DNA from: Thermomicrobiales bacterium
Lineage (GTDB): Bacteria; Chloroflexota; Chloroflexia; Thermomicrobiales; UBA6265
DNA length: 64,000 nt
Assembly: GCA_041390825.1 (NCBI GenBank)
Contig: JAWKPF010000020.1
Span: 1 to 64,000 of the forward strand
Direction: 5' to 3'
Made by a program: the position numbers and the translations under genes
The notes under the pieces: model-generated
What the model was told of the DNA's origin: nothing
What the model saw: only the letters and a program-made list of their open reading frames with translations
Databases searched by the model: none
Part shown: positions 1-8,804 of the stretch, one piece after another
How positions within the stretch are numbered: position 1 is the stretch's first letter
Layout: every line of letters starts with the position of its first letter

Positions 1-113
1 GCCGGGCGCTACTGGCCGAGATTTTCGCCGTCGAAGGAACCAACATACCCCATCCCCAGAATACAATTCACTGTTACTTAACAGTGTTCGGTGTTACCTA
101 ACGTCGTTATCCT
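1..113. other. Left-edge non-coding region
   Basis: No complete gene is visible here. On the minus strand an ATG near 53 opens a short frame that runs off the left edge (starting MLVPSTAKI). It could be the 5' end of a divergent gene but is too short to assign. A perfect palindrome at 69-86 lies between it and the plus-strand gene at 114. Confidence 0.4.
69..86. promoter_or_regulatory. 18-bp perfect palindrome, possible operator
   Basis: The bases CACTGTTACTTAACAGTG form 8-bp arms around a CT centre. A partial copy of the half-site (TGTTACCTAAC) follows at about 92-102. The position, 28 bp before the ATG at 114, suits an operator for the receiver-like gene or for a divergent gene at the left edge. 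The binding protein is unknown. Confidence 0.4.
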
Positions 114-578
114 ATGACAGGAGCCATGCAAATACAACCCCTTCTCACACCCAATTCGGATGCCCCTGCCGCGCCGGCGATCGTCCTCAACAAGGACCTC
201 TTCTTCGGCGTCACCATTAGCAACACCCTGCGCGCGCTCGGCTACGCGCCGATCGCCGCCCGCTCCACCAAAGCACTCGCGTCGGCAATCTCCTCCAGGC
301 CCGACGCCGCTTTGCTCATCATCGACATCTCCGCTGTCGACGACTGGGATGCGCTGAAGACCACGATCGACGCCACTCCAGACCTTCCCTCGATCGCCTT
401 CGGTTCCCATACCAATGTCGAAGGTCTCCGCGCGGCCAAGAACGCTGGTCTCACCCGTGTCTTTTCCAATGGCGAGTTCCATCGCACCATGGGCGACACC
501 ATCGTCCGCTACGCCAAACCCGCCATCGACCCTTCGCAAGAACCGAACCCGGAGCAACCAACGACGCCCGAACGGTAA
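114..578 (+). CDS. Receiver-like (degenerate CheY-fold) protein
   Basis: A 154-residue protein resembling a single response-regulator receiver domain. A hydrophobic strand IVLNKDLFF is followed by a helix, then a second strand LLIIDIS whose aspartate sits where the phospho-acceptor lies (about residue 70). The usual acidic pair after strand 1 is reduced and the conserved C-terminal lysine is not evident, so it is probably not a normal phosphotransfer receiver. No output domain is present, and the tail after about residue 135 is Pro/Glu-rich. The ATG at 114 has no ribosome binding site. An AGGAG at 119-123 sits very close to a second ATG at 126, so the start is uncertain. The next gene begins 52 bp downstream on the same strand, but no functional link is evident. 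Confidence 0.65.
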   Translation: MTGAMQIQPLLTPNSDAPAAPAIVLNKDLFFGVTISNTLRALGYAPIAARSTKALASAISSRPDAALLIIDISAVDDWDALKTTIDATPDLPSIAFGSHTNVEGLRAAKNAGLTRVFSNGEFHRTMGDTIVRYAKPAIDPSQEPNPEQPTTPER

Positions 579-629
579 CGGCTGCATACTTCCCGCTATC
601 GAGAAGCATTTCGTAGCGAGCGGGACCTT

Positions 630-3059
630 ATGACCACCCACTACCGGACCATCATCGTCGGCGCAGGTATCGTTGGCGTCTCGACCGCCTGGGAACTCGC
701 CAAGCTCGGACGCACCGACATACTGGTCATCGACCGTGCTCCCCTCTTCGAAACCGGGGGCTCCACATCCCATGCCCCAGGAGGCGTTTTCCAGAACAAC
801 GCCTCCCGCACGGTCTCGAAACTGGCCCAATGGACCACTGGCGCTTTCGCCGAGGTTTCCTCGCCCGACGCGCCAACCTGGTTCCCGACCGGCAGTCTCG
901 AAATCGCCACCACTCGCGAACGCTGGCACGATCTGAAACGCAAGGTCGGTTACGCCCGCTCATGGGGTCTCGACGCCATGCTCCTCGACCCGTCGGAAAC
1001 CCGCCAGCTCGTTCCTCAGCTCGACACCGACCTCATCCTCGGATCGATCCAAATTGCCGGCGATGGGATCGTTCGCGCTGTTCCCACCGTCGAACGGATC
1101 GCCGACCGTGCCGAGGCGCTTGGCGTCACGTTCATGGGCGAAACCGAGCTCCTGTCGGTCGATATGCCCAACCGCGTGGTGCGCGGCATTCACACCAGCA
1201 AGGGCCACTTCACCTGCGACGAGCTCGTCCTGTGCGGTGGCATCTGGGGACCGCTTCTCGGCGAGCTGACCGGCACGCCCATTCCTTTGCATCCGTGCGC
1301 GCATCCCTATGTCCGCACCACACCACTCGCCGAGCTCCAGCACCTGGCCGGCCAACAGGTCGTCCAACCACTCTGGCGGCATCAGGACCATTCCATGTAC
1401 CTCTGGCAGGACGGAGACCGCATGGGCGTCGGCAACTATCGGCACGATCCCGTCCTGGTGCCGGCATCGGCCATCGACAATAGCCGCCGGCACCCCGCCG
1501 AGCGTGATTTCGACCCCGCTCCCATGGATCCGGGCTTCGACGAAGCGATGCGCCTCATCCCCGGACTGCGCGACGCCGGTATCACCGACCGCGTCTACGG
1601 CATGTTCTCCTTCACCATCGACGCCCAGGCCGTGGTCGGCGAAGTCGCCAACGCCTCTGGCCTCTGGACCGCCATCGCCATCTGGGTCACCCACTCCACC
1701 GGCACCGCCCGCGCCCTGGCCCAGCAAATGGTCTACCGCGACTGCGAACTCGACATGCGGGAACTCGACGTCAACCGCTTCGCGCCCCACCATGCCAGTC
1801 CAAGCTACATCCACGCCCGCGGCTGGAGCCAGTACGCAGAGGTCTACGACATCATCCACCCGAAGTATCAGATCACGACTCCGCGCGGATTGCGGCGCGC
1901 TCCCTGGTATGCGCAACAGGTCGCCCTCGGCGCGCATTTCTTCGAGTCGAACGGTTGGGAACGCCCACAATGGTTCGGATCAAACTCGACCCTGCCACTG
2001 CCGGCCGCCGGCGCCGTCCGCGACGACTGGGGCGCCATCGAATGGTCCCCCATCGCCGGGGCAGAGCACATCGCCACCCGCACGAACGCCGGTCTGTTCG
2101 ATCTCAGCACGTTTATGCGCATCGAGCTTTCCGGGAAGAACGCCCTCGCCGCGCTCGAACGCCTCTCGTGCAGCAAACTCGACCGGCCCGCCGGGCGCGT
2201 CACCTACAGCCTCTTGCTCGATCCACACGGCGGCGTCGAGTCCGACGTCACCATCGCCCGGCTGGCCGACGATCGTTTCATGATCATGTCCGGCAGCGCC
2301 AGCGGTCCGCGCGATCTCGGATGGATCGAAAATCATCTGCGCGACTTTGCCGATGTCACCGTGCGCGACACCACCCCCGCCTGGGCCGCGCTTGGTCTAT
2401 TCGGCCCCAATGCGCTCGCCATCCTCGATTCGATTGTCGACCAACCACTCTGCCTCGACGATCACCCGCGCTACAGCGCGCGCTGGATCTCCGTGGGACA
2501 TATCCCCGTGCTCGCCATCCGCATGTCCTATGTCGGGGAAGAAGGCTTCGAGCTGCATACCTCGACCGAATATGGCTCCGCGTTCTGGGATCTCGTCTGG
2601 AACGCCGGGCAGCCCCATGGTCTCATAGCGGCCGGCGGAGCGGCGATGGACTCGCTCCGCATCGAGAAGGGTTTTCTCTCACTGGGAACCGATCTCCGCG
2701 CGGAGTACACCCCACGAGAGGCTGGCCTTGCCTTCACCATCGACAAAGCCCGCTCGGACTATATCGGCGCAGACGCGCTCGCCAATTCGTTCACATCGAA
2801 GAAGCTCGCCACCTTGCTGCTCGATCCAGATTCCCCGGTTCCGCTCGGCAAGGAACCGATCCTCTTGGGTACCGACATCATCGGCTACGTTTCCAGCGCC
2901 AATTTCGGCTACACCGTCGGCCGCCCCGTCGCCCTTGGCTACCTACCCATCGAGCTCGCCGCCCCGGGAACCGAACTTGCGATCGAATATTTCGCCGAAC
3001 GCTATCGAGCCACAGTCGCCGAAACCCCGCTCATCACTGAGACGATCTCGAATCGCTGA
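630..3059 (+). CDS. FAD-dependent oxidoreductase fused to GcvT (dimethylglycine/sarcosine dehydrogenase-like)
   Basis: An 809-residue cytosolic protein. The N-terminal half is a DAO-type FAD domain with dinucleotide motif IIVGAGIVGVS at residues 8-18. An FAO_M-like middle segment follows, then from about residue 430 a GcvT aminomethyltransferase domain with its C-terminal barrel. This order is that of dimethylglycine and sarcosine dehydrogenases, which oxidise N-methyl groups and pass the one-carbon unit to tetrahydrofolate. The length fits the family (about 800-850). The ATG at 630 follows a weak GCGGGA ribosome site. No glycine-cleavage or folate genes are adjacent, so the exact substrate (dimethylglycine, sarcosine or another N-methyl amine) cannot be assigned. 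Confidence 0.85.
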   Translation: MTTHYRTIIVGAGIVGVSTAWELAKLGRTDILVIDRAPLFETGGSTSHAPGGVFQNNASRTVSKLAQWTTGAFAEVSSPDAPTWFPTGSLEIATTRERWHDLKRKVGYARSWGLDAMLLDPSETRQLVPQLDTDLILGSIQIAGDGIVRAVPTVERIADRAEALGVTFMGETELLSVDMPNRVVRGIHTSKGHFTCDELVLCGGIWGPLLGELTGTPIPLHPCAHPYVRTTPLAELQHLAGQQVVQPLWRHQDHSMYLWQDGDRMGVGNYRHDPVLVPASAIDNSRRHPAERDFDPAPMDPGFDEAMRLIPGLRDAGITDRVYGMFSFTIDAQAVVGEVANASGLWTAIAIWVTHSTGTARALAQQMVYRDCELDMRELDVNRFAPHHASPSYIHARGWSQYAEVYDIIHPKYQITTPRGLRRAPWYAQQVALGAHFFESNGWERPQWFGSNSTLPLPAAGAVRDDWGAIEWSPIAGAEHIATRTNAGLFDLSTFMRIELSGKNALAALERLSCSKLDRPAGRVTYSLLLDPHGGVESDVTIARLADDRFMIMSGSASGPRDLGWIENHLRDFADVTVRDTTPAWAALGLFGPNALAILDSIVDQPLCLDDHPRYSARWISVGHIPVLAIRMSYVGEEGFELHTSTEYGSAFWDLVWNAGQPHGLIAAGGAAMDSLRIEKGFLSLGTDLRAEYTPREAGLAFTIDKARSDYIGADALANSFTSKKLATLLLDPDSPVPLGKEPILLGTDIIGYVSSANFGYTVGRPVALGYLPIELAAPGTELAIEYFAERYRATVAETPLITETISNR

Positions 3060-3081
3060 ATCCGAGTGTGCCGAATTGGCC

Positions 3082-4078
3082 ATGCACAGCCACGAACCCT
3101 CGAAACGCGTCCTCGTCACCGGAGCTGGCGGGTTTATCGGCCATCACCTCGTCACCAGCCTCAAGCGCCGCGGCCACTGGGTACGCGGCGTCGACCTGAA
3201 GGCGCCCGAGTTCGCACCCAGTCAAGCCGACGAGTTCTGGCTTCTCGACCTGCGCCACTTGGAAAACAGCCTCGAAGCCACTCGTGGTGTCGATCAGGTC
3301 TACGCCTTGGCCGCTGACATGGGCGGCATGGGCTATATCGTCAATCATCACGCCCAGATCCTGCGCAACAATGCGCTCATCAACCTGCATACCATCGAAG
3401 CTGCCCGCCAGAATCGGGTTGAGCGCTATCTCTTCGCTTCATCCGCTTGTGTCTACCCTGAACACCTGCAAACCTCAACCGATGCTGTCCCCCTCAAAGA
3501 GTCCGACGCCTACCCCGCTGATCCTCAGGACGCATATGGTTGGGAAAAGCTCATCTCCGAAAAGCTCTGCGAGTACTACTCCGCCGACTTTGGCATGCAA
3601 ACCCGCATCGTCCGATTCCACAATGTCTTCGGCCCGCTCGGGACCTGGGACGGTGGCCGCGAGAAGGCTCCCGCCGCTCTCTGTCGCAAGATCGCCATCG
3701 CCAAACTCACCGGAAATCCTGAGATCGAAGTCTGGGGCGACGGCAAGCAAACGCGCTCCTTCTGCTTTATCGACGACTGCGTGGAGGGCCTGTACCGCAT
3801 CATGCAGTCGGACTATCCCGGGCCACTGAACCTCGGGCAAGACCGCATGGTCTCTATCAACGAACTTGCGTTCATGGATCGCCGATCTCGCCGAGATCCC
3901 GATCGAACTCGCACACATTGACGGCCCTCAAGGTGTGCGCGGACGAAACTCAGACAATTCACTCACAAGCCAAATTCTTGGATGGATTCCTTCAGTTCCA
4001 CTCGAACAAGGACTTAGCATCACCTACCACTGGATCGAAGAGCAGGTTCGCGGCTCTCACCGTTTCGCCTCCCGTTGA
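3082..4078 (+). CDS. GDP-mannose 3,5-epimerase-like NAD-dependent sugar epimerase, one frame break
   Basis: An extended SDR starting MHSHEPSKRVLVTGAGG, with the GAGGFIG NAD site near residue 15 and the YGWEK catalytic Tyr/Lys about residue 155. The FHNVFGP and GDGKQTRSF motifs match GDP-mannose 3,5-epimerase-like enzymes. The first frame ends at 3921. The expected C-terminus (WIADLAEIP, then GPQGVRGRNSDN and LGW) continues in another frame to the stop at 4076-4078. Removing one base near 3879-3880 restores a protein of about 331 residues, so the gene carries a one-base insertion, probably a consensus error. The role is nucleotide-sugar conversion for cell-surface glycans. Confidence 0.8.
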
Positions 4079-4175
4079 GCGAGGAGTCGGCCATCTGAAA
4101 AGTCGAACCGATCGGATCGCTCTCAGACGGCGCCGGAATCGAGCAACCTGCTTCCTGATGCACAGCTTGGCGCCG

Positions 4176-4667
4176 CTACTCCTTGTTCGGCGTCCCGAAC
4201 GCCGTCACCTTCCCGCCTCCTGACGACGCATCCTTCCAGGCGTTCGCAGCCATTTCCACCACGACCCAGCCCGCCGTCGGCAAGTGTCCACTCGGGCGCT
4301 TTCCCGGAAAACTGTTCGCCAACTCCTCCATTCCCGGGTTGTGGCCCACCAACACGATCGCCGAAAACTCATCCGGAAACGCCTGAATCACCTCGATCAG
4401 CTCGTGTTCCGTTGCTCCATAAACCTCCGGCACCACCCGGCGCTCACCGGAGAATTTCATCGCTTCCGCCGCCAGGTCTCCGGTTTGCAGGGCCCGAATC
4501 GCATTCGAGGTCACCAGCAGGTCGGGCATGCCCACCGCCTCCTGAATCTCACGCCCAGCTTCCATCGCCCACCGCCGCCCAGGCTTGGTCAGTTCCCGCG
4601 CCGGATCTCCGGCCGGATTGATCTTCTCGGTCTTCGAATGCCGTAAAATGATCAACTGCTTCGCCAT
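4176..4667 (-). CDS. sixA: SixA-type phosphohistidine phosphatase
   Basis: A 163-residue histidine phosphatase. The phospho-accepting motif LRHSK lies right after the start (MAKQLIILRHSKTEK), and the second catalytic histidine is in LVGHNPGMEEL. The size and compact fold match SixA, which dephosphorylates phosphohistidine in phosphotransfer proteins. A longer frame starts at 4733, but the ATG at 4665-4667 is preceded by a GGAGGGAG ribosome site at good distance, so it is preferred. The gene is convergent with the epimerase and divergent from the SDR at 4814. No histidine phosphotransfer partner is adjacent. Confidence 0.85.
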   Translation of the reverse strand: MAKQLIILRHSKTEKINPAGDPARELTKPGRRWAMEAGREIQEAVGMPDLLVTSNAIRALQTGDLAAEAMKFSGERRVVPEVYGATEHELIEVIQAFPDEFSAIVLVGHNPGMEELANSFPGKRPSGHLPTAGWVVVEMAANAWKDASSGGGKVTAFGTPNKE

Positions 4668-4813
4668 CACTCCCTCCAGCGCGCGTGCCGATTGCTCCCC
4701 GCAGTCTACGAAACCATGGCCATCCGCGCGCAACCCGTCGCAGTTCCCATTTCCCCCGGGTATCCTCTTCCCAACATCACGTATCCGCCCGCTGAAGAGA
4801 GGAATCCAGCTGT

Positions 4814-5602
4814 ATGGACCGCAATAAGCGCTTCGTCGACAAGGTCGTCATCGTCACTGGAGGCGCGGTCGGCATCGGCAACGGCGCTGCCGAAGCCTTT
4901 GCACGTGAAGGCGGATCGGTCGTGATCGCCGATCTCGATGCCGGAAAAGCCAGCCTGGCGGCCAACCGCATCGTCGGCGCCGGGGGTTCCGCGCTGGCCG
5001 TGGCGACCGATGTCCGCTCGAACGCCGCCGTCGCCAACATGGTCGACATGGCCGTTTCCACCTTTGGCGGTGTCGATGTCCTGTTCAACGCGGCAGGGAT
5101 CAATCTCTACGGCACCGTCGACACATTCTCGGAGGAAGACTGGGATCGCCAGCTCGGTGTCAACCTCAAAGGCACATTCCTCACGTGTAAACATGTCATT
5201 CCCGAAATGCGCAAACGGGGCGGCGGATCCATCGTCAACACGGCCTCGGTTCAGGCGTTCGCCTCGCAACGAACCGTGGCCGCCTACGCTGCTTCCAAGG
5301 GCGGCATCGTCAGCTTCACCACCACGGTTGCGCTCGACCACGCCGCAGAGAACATCCGCTGCAACTGCATCGCCCCTGGTTCGATTCGCACACCCATGCT
5401 GGAAATGGCCGCTGAGAAGTTCGGCGACGGCGATATCGAGGAGACCATCGCGCTCTGGGGCAGCGCGCATCCCATCGGCCGCGTCGGCACGATCGAAGAG
5501 GTCGCCAATCTCGTTCTCTTCCTCGCCTCCGACGAGGCCTCCTTCTGCACCGGAGGCGCCTATCGCGTCGACGGCGGCCTACTCTCGCCCTTACCCGTGT
5601 AG
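4814..5602 (+). CDS. SDR-family NAD(P)-dependent oxidoreductase
   Basis: A 262-residue classical short-chain dehydrogenase. It shows the cofactor motif TGGAVGIGNG at about residues 15-24, the NAAG motif about residue 92, catalytic Ser in NTASV and the YAASK Tyr/Lys pair about residue 158. The C-terminal pattern (PIGRVG, then ASDEASFCTGG, VDGG) is typical of FabG-like enzymes that oxidise secondary alcohols. An AGAGAGGAA ribosome site precedes the ATG at 4814. The gene stands alone, divergent from SixA and convergent with the LuxR-type regulator. Substrate unknown. Confidence 0.85.
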   Translation: MDRNKRFVDKVVIVTGGAVGIGNGAAEAFAREGGSVVIADLDAGKASLAANRIVGAGGSALAVATDVRSNAAVANMVDMAVSTFGGVDVLFNAAGINLYGTVDTFSEEDWDRQLGVNLKGTFLTCKHVIPEMRKRGGGSIVNTASVQAFASQRTVAAYAASKGGIVSFTTTVALDHAAENIRCNCIAPGSIRTPMLEMAAEKFGDGDIEETIALWGSAHPIGRVGTIEEVANLVLFLASDEASFCTGGAYRVDGGLLSPLPV

Positions 5603-5630
5603 AGCGGACGAGGACCCGTACTTCAAAGAT

Positions 5631-8000
5631 TCAACAGGACTTCACCAGAGCTGTTGCCGCTGCTCTGGTCGGAACGTCCAGCTTGCCGAGGATGTTCGCG
5701 ACGTGTTTCGACGCCGTGCGTGGGCTGATATCCAGTTCCTCACCGATCTCTCTGTCGGTGTGACCCGCAGCGATGAGCCGCAGCACCTCCAGCTCGCGCG
5801 GCGTGAGCAACTCGGCAAGTTCCGCCTCGGACATTCCCGCGCTCGTTTCCGATCCGACCAGCGTCAAGGCGATTTCCACCGCATCCCCGATCGGCATGCG
5901 ATACCCATCGCGAAAAGCGCGTTCGAACGCCACGTCGCCGAGCGCCGCTCTCGTCTGCTCCAACGCCAATGCGTTCCGGTCGAGCTCTGTCGACCAGGGA
6001 TTCGCCCCTCCCCGGTCTTGCAGGGCTCGCGCCGCTCCCAGGAGCCGCGCCGCATCCTCGGGATGCGATGCCCGCACAATGCCGCTATCCCACAGAATGG
6101 GCTCGACAGATACCAGTTTCCGCCGGACCGGCTGAGTGCCTCCACGCTCTCCCCGTATCGACGCAGCGCTGCATCCAGCTCGCCCAGGTCATGCCGCATT
6201 ACGCCGATATCGCTGAGCCGGATTCCGCGAAGTAGTCATCACCGCGCGCCCGCTCCAACGCAAGCCCCGCTTCGACCAACGCCAACCCTTCGTCTGATTC
6301 TCCGGCGCCGCCCAGGAAGAGACCAGCCTCTCCGTAGACCATCGCTCGCCAATAGTCATCGTCCACTGGTTCGATCAGCCGATGCGCCTCACGTCCGAGG
6401 CGAATCGATTCGTCCAGATGGCCCAATGCCAGCTCGCCATATTGCGCAATGGTCAGCGCCACGCTCTCCATGATGGGCTGTCCGCGTTCCCGTGCCAACG
6501 CTGCCGCGGCGTTCGCTTTGCGCACCGCCTCCGCGTGCTCGCCCACATGGTTTGTGAGCATCGCGTCTCCTACCCGAACCCAGGTGTCCGACGCGATGTC
6601 ATCGGTGTCGGTGTAACTGCACGCCCGCTCGAGCCATTGCCGCGCTTCCTGGGTGTTGCCCTGATAGAACCAATACCAGTAGAGCGCCCAGACCATACGT
6701 TGAAGCCGCGTGCCGTCCCGCTCGGCATCGAGCCATGTCAGCGCGGCCAGCACGTTTGCGTGTTCGGCATCGAGCCCGTTCAGCCACTCACGCTGATCCG
6801 GACCGCGCAAGCCCATCTCGACCGCTTTCGCCCGCTCCAGGTAGTACGCCGCATGCCGCTCCCGCATGACGTCGCGCTCGTCGCTGTTCTCCAGCAATTC
6901 GGCCGCGTATGCGCGGATGCTCGCCAGGAGCAGGAAACTCGGTTCCGGCCCGTCAGAGGCCTTGCTCATCAGGAAGCTCTTGTCGAACAACGACGCCACG
7001 AGTTCGAACATGTCACGCGGCTGATCCGCCAGGGCCCCGAAACCGCAAACCGCCTCTGCCGAAGCGAAGGTAAACCATCCACGAAAGACCGAAAGCCGGC
7101 GGAAGAGCAACTGCTCCCATGGATCGAGCAACCGGTACGACCATCCGATGGCTTCGCCGATCGATTGATGCCGCTCCGGCAAATCGCGCGGCCCATCGCT
7201 CAGAAGCTGGAATCGCACCTGTCGATCGCTCTGCAAGCGGGAACGAATCGATGCCGGCGAAAGCACCCGTACCCGCGCTGCAGCCAACTCGATTGCCAAC
7301 GGCAGTCCATCGAGCGCGGCGCAGATCGCCTCGACTGCCTCCCGATTGCTGTCGTTCAGCGTGAACGTGGACTGAACCGCCTGAGCCCGATCGACGAACA
7401 ACTGCACCGCCGCATCGATCTCACTCGAGCGCCGTTCGTTGCCATGCGACTGCGGAGGCGCCAGCGGAGCCAAAGCAAACTCCTGCTCTCCGTGCAGCCG
7501 AAGCGGGGCCTGGCTCGTCGTAACCACAGTCAAGTCAGGACAGGCCCCAACAGTTCGGAAATCACTGGACCGGCCTCCAGCAACCGCTCGAAGTTGTCGA
7601 CCAGCATCAGCGCGCGGCGGGGGGCCAGGTACTCGACGATATCCGCGACGATCCCTCGCGTTCCCGACTCCCGCACGCCGATCGTGCGCGCTATGGCTGC
7701 CGGCACCAATGTGCTGTCGCCCACGGGCGCCAATGGAACGAACCAGATGTTCCGTCCAAACGTACGCTCGAGCGTGCCCGCCACTTCGACCGAGAGCCGG
7801 GTCTTCCCGACCCCGCCCGGTCCGGTGATCGTAATCAACCGCAGTGCCGGGTTGCGGATCATCTGCCGGAGCGTAGCGACCTCGCGCTCGCGGCCCACGA
7901 ATGTCGAATACATCTGGGGCAATCCCAGCGTCGACAACCGCACCGGATCACTGCCTTGGCTATTCGATTGGTTCCGCTCGGAAAACGCTTGTGCAACCAT
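5631..8000 (-). pseudogene. LuxR-type ATPase (STAND) transcriptional regulator, broken into four frames
   Basis: A regulator of about 790 residues beginning MVAQAFSERN. It has an NB-ARC/AAA-like ATPase with Walker A GPGGVGKT and Walker B MLVDNFE, a long tetratricopeptide-like helical region, and a C-terminal LuxR helix-turn-helix (LTPRELEVLRLIAAG, then SPRTASKHV). The coding sequence changes frame about 7535 (inside a G-run, where ACPDLTVVTTSQAPLR is the expected reading), about 6225 and about 6095. Apart from these single-base events the protein is well conserved, so consensus errors are as likely as true inactivation. The ATG at 7998-8000 is chosen over an upstream one because the N-terminus then matches the family. 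It is divergent from the Cys-rich ORF at 8022. Confidence 0.8.
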
Positions 8001-8021
8001 CGCTCTGTCTGCCCTGCGGCC

Positions 8022-8366
8022 ATGGCGTTTGGTCGACAGGGAGAAACACTTTCCAACAACCCGGCAACGCTCGAGAGCGCAATACCGTATCTCAGCAACG
8101 ACCATTGTCGCATTCCGCCGAAAACAACCGCCAAGAATCGGACCGGCGACGAGCGTCTGTCAGCCTCGATCACCGGTCTGCATCTTCGATTCGATATCGA
8201 TCATTGCGGCGACTGCTTCCGATCATGCCCAAGAACCTCCGGCGGCATCGTTTGCGACCATGGCGTTTGTCACGATATCAACAACGATGCCGACTACTGC
8301 GGTTTCCTGGGCGAAACATGCGCTCCGGGGCAAATCTGCCGCTTTGGCGATTGTGTCAATTCCTGA
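8022..8366 (+). CDS. Small Cys-rich protein (C-G-x-C repeat type), N-terminus uncertain
   Basis: The C-terminal 57 residues (8190-8366) contain nine cysteines in spaced pairs: HCGDCFRSC, GIVCDHGVC, DYCGFLGETC and GQICRFGDC. The pattern resembles cysteine-rich modules of secreted proteins in Thermomicrobia and myxobacteria, which probably form disulfides. The N-terminal part (from the ATG at 8022) has no recognisable signal peptide and looks non-coding. The module may therefore be the tail of a larger frame-broken gene, or start later. It is divergent from the LuxR-type regulator. Function unknown. Confidence 0.4.
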   Translation: MAFGRQGETLSNNPATLESAIPYLSNDHCRIPPKTTAKNRTGDERLSASITGLHLRFDIDHCGDCFRSCPRTSGGIVCDHGVCHDINNDADYCGFLGETCAPGQICRFGDCVNS

Positions 8367-8617
8367 TCCACTCGACGACCAGAAGTTCACTCTGTTGGCA
8401 ATCTTCCGCAAGCACGCGTGTACCCCGTGCTCTGCGCAGTGCGATCTCACTCCGGAACGATTGCCAGTACGTTCCGGCATGCATTGATCGACATCCGGCC
8501 GTGCTCCACCCTGGTCGTCCGCGCCTGAAGAGCACGATCGCTCGAACCAATTGATCGCCGGTGGCGAATGCCAGCACCGGACCTCGCACAGCCGAATCTC
8601 CGTACTGTCATTGGCCG

Positions 8618-8646
8618 TTGACACGGCCATACCCCCACACTACGCT
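8618..8646 (+). promoter_or_regulatory. Sigma70-type promoter of the peptide ABC operon
   Basis: TTGACA at 8618-8623, a 17-base spacer, and TACGCT at 8641-8646. It lies about 158 bp before the TTG start of the binding protein at 8805, leaving a leader of roughly 150 nt. The rest of 8367-8804 holds no supported gene. Confidence 0.6.
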
Positions 8647-8804
8647 TGCTCCAGTCTCGATCCTGGTTCTGGACCGCGGCGCCGAAACGGCGCACGGCAC
8701 GACCACACGATCGGTGGAGTGCAACGAGCGCCTGCGTCGCGTTCCTCGCACGAGCCAGGCGCGACTCGTTCCCGAACCGATTCGTCGTTAGGAGGAGCAA
8801 TCTC

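Noticed and set aside
78..1970. Long minus-strand frames opposite the FAD/GcvT gene (283 and 336 residues)
   Set aside because: They are antisense shadows in GC-rich DNA: Gly/Asp/Val-rich composition, no motifs, and full overlap with well-supported plus-strand genes.
6382..8487. 701-residue plus-strand frame
   Set aside because: Antisense to the LuxR-type regulator. Arg/His-rich, no motifs.
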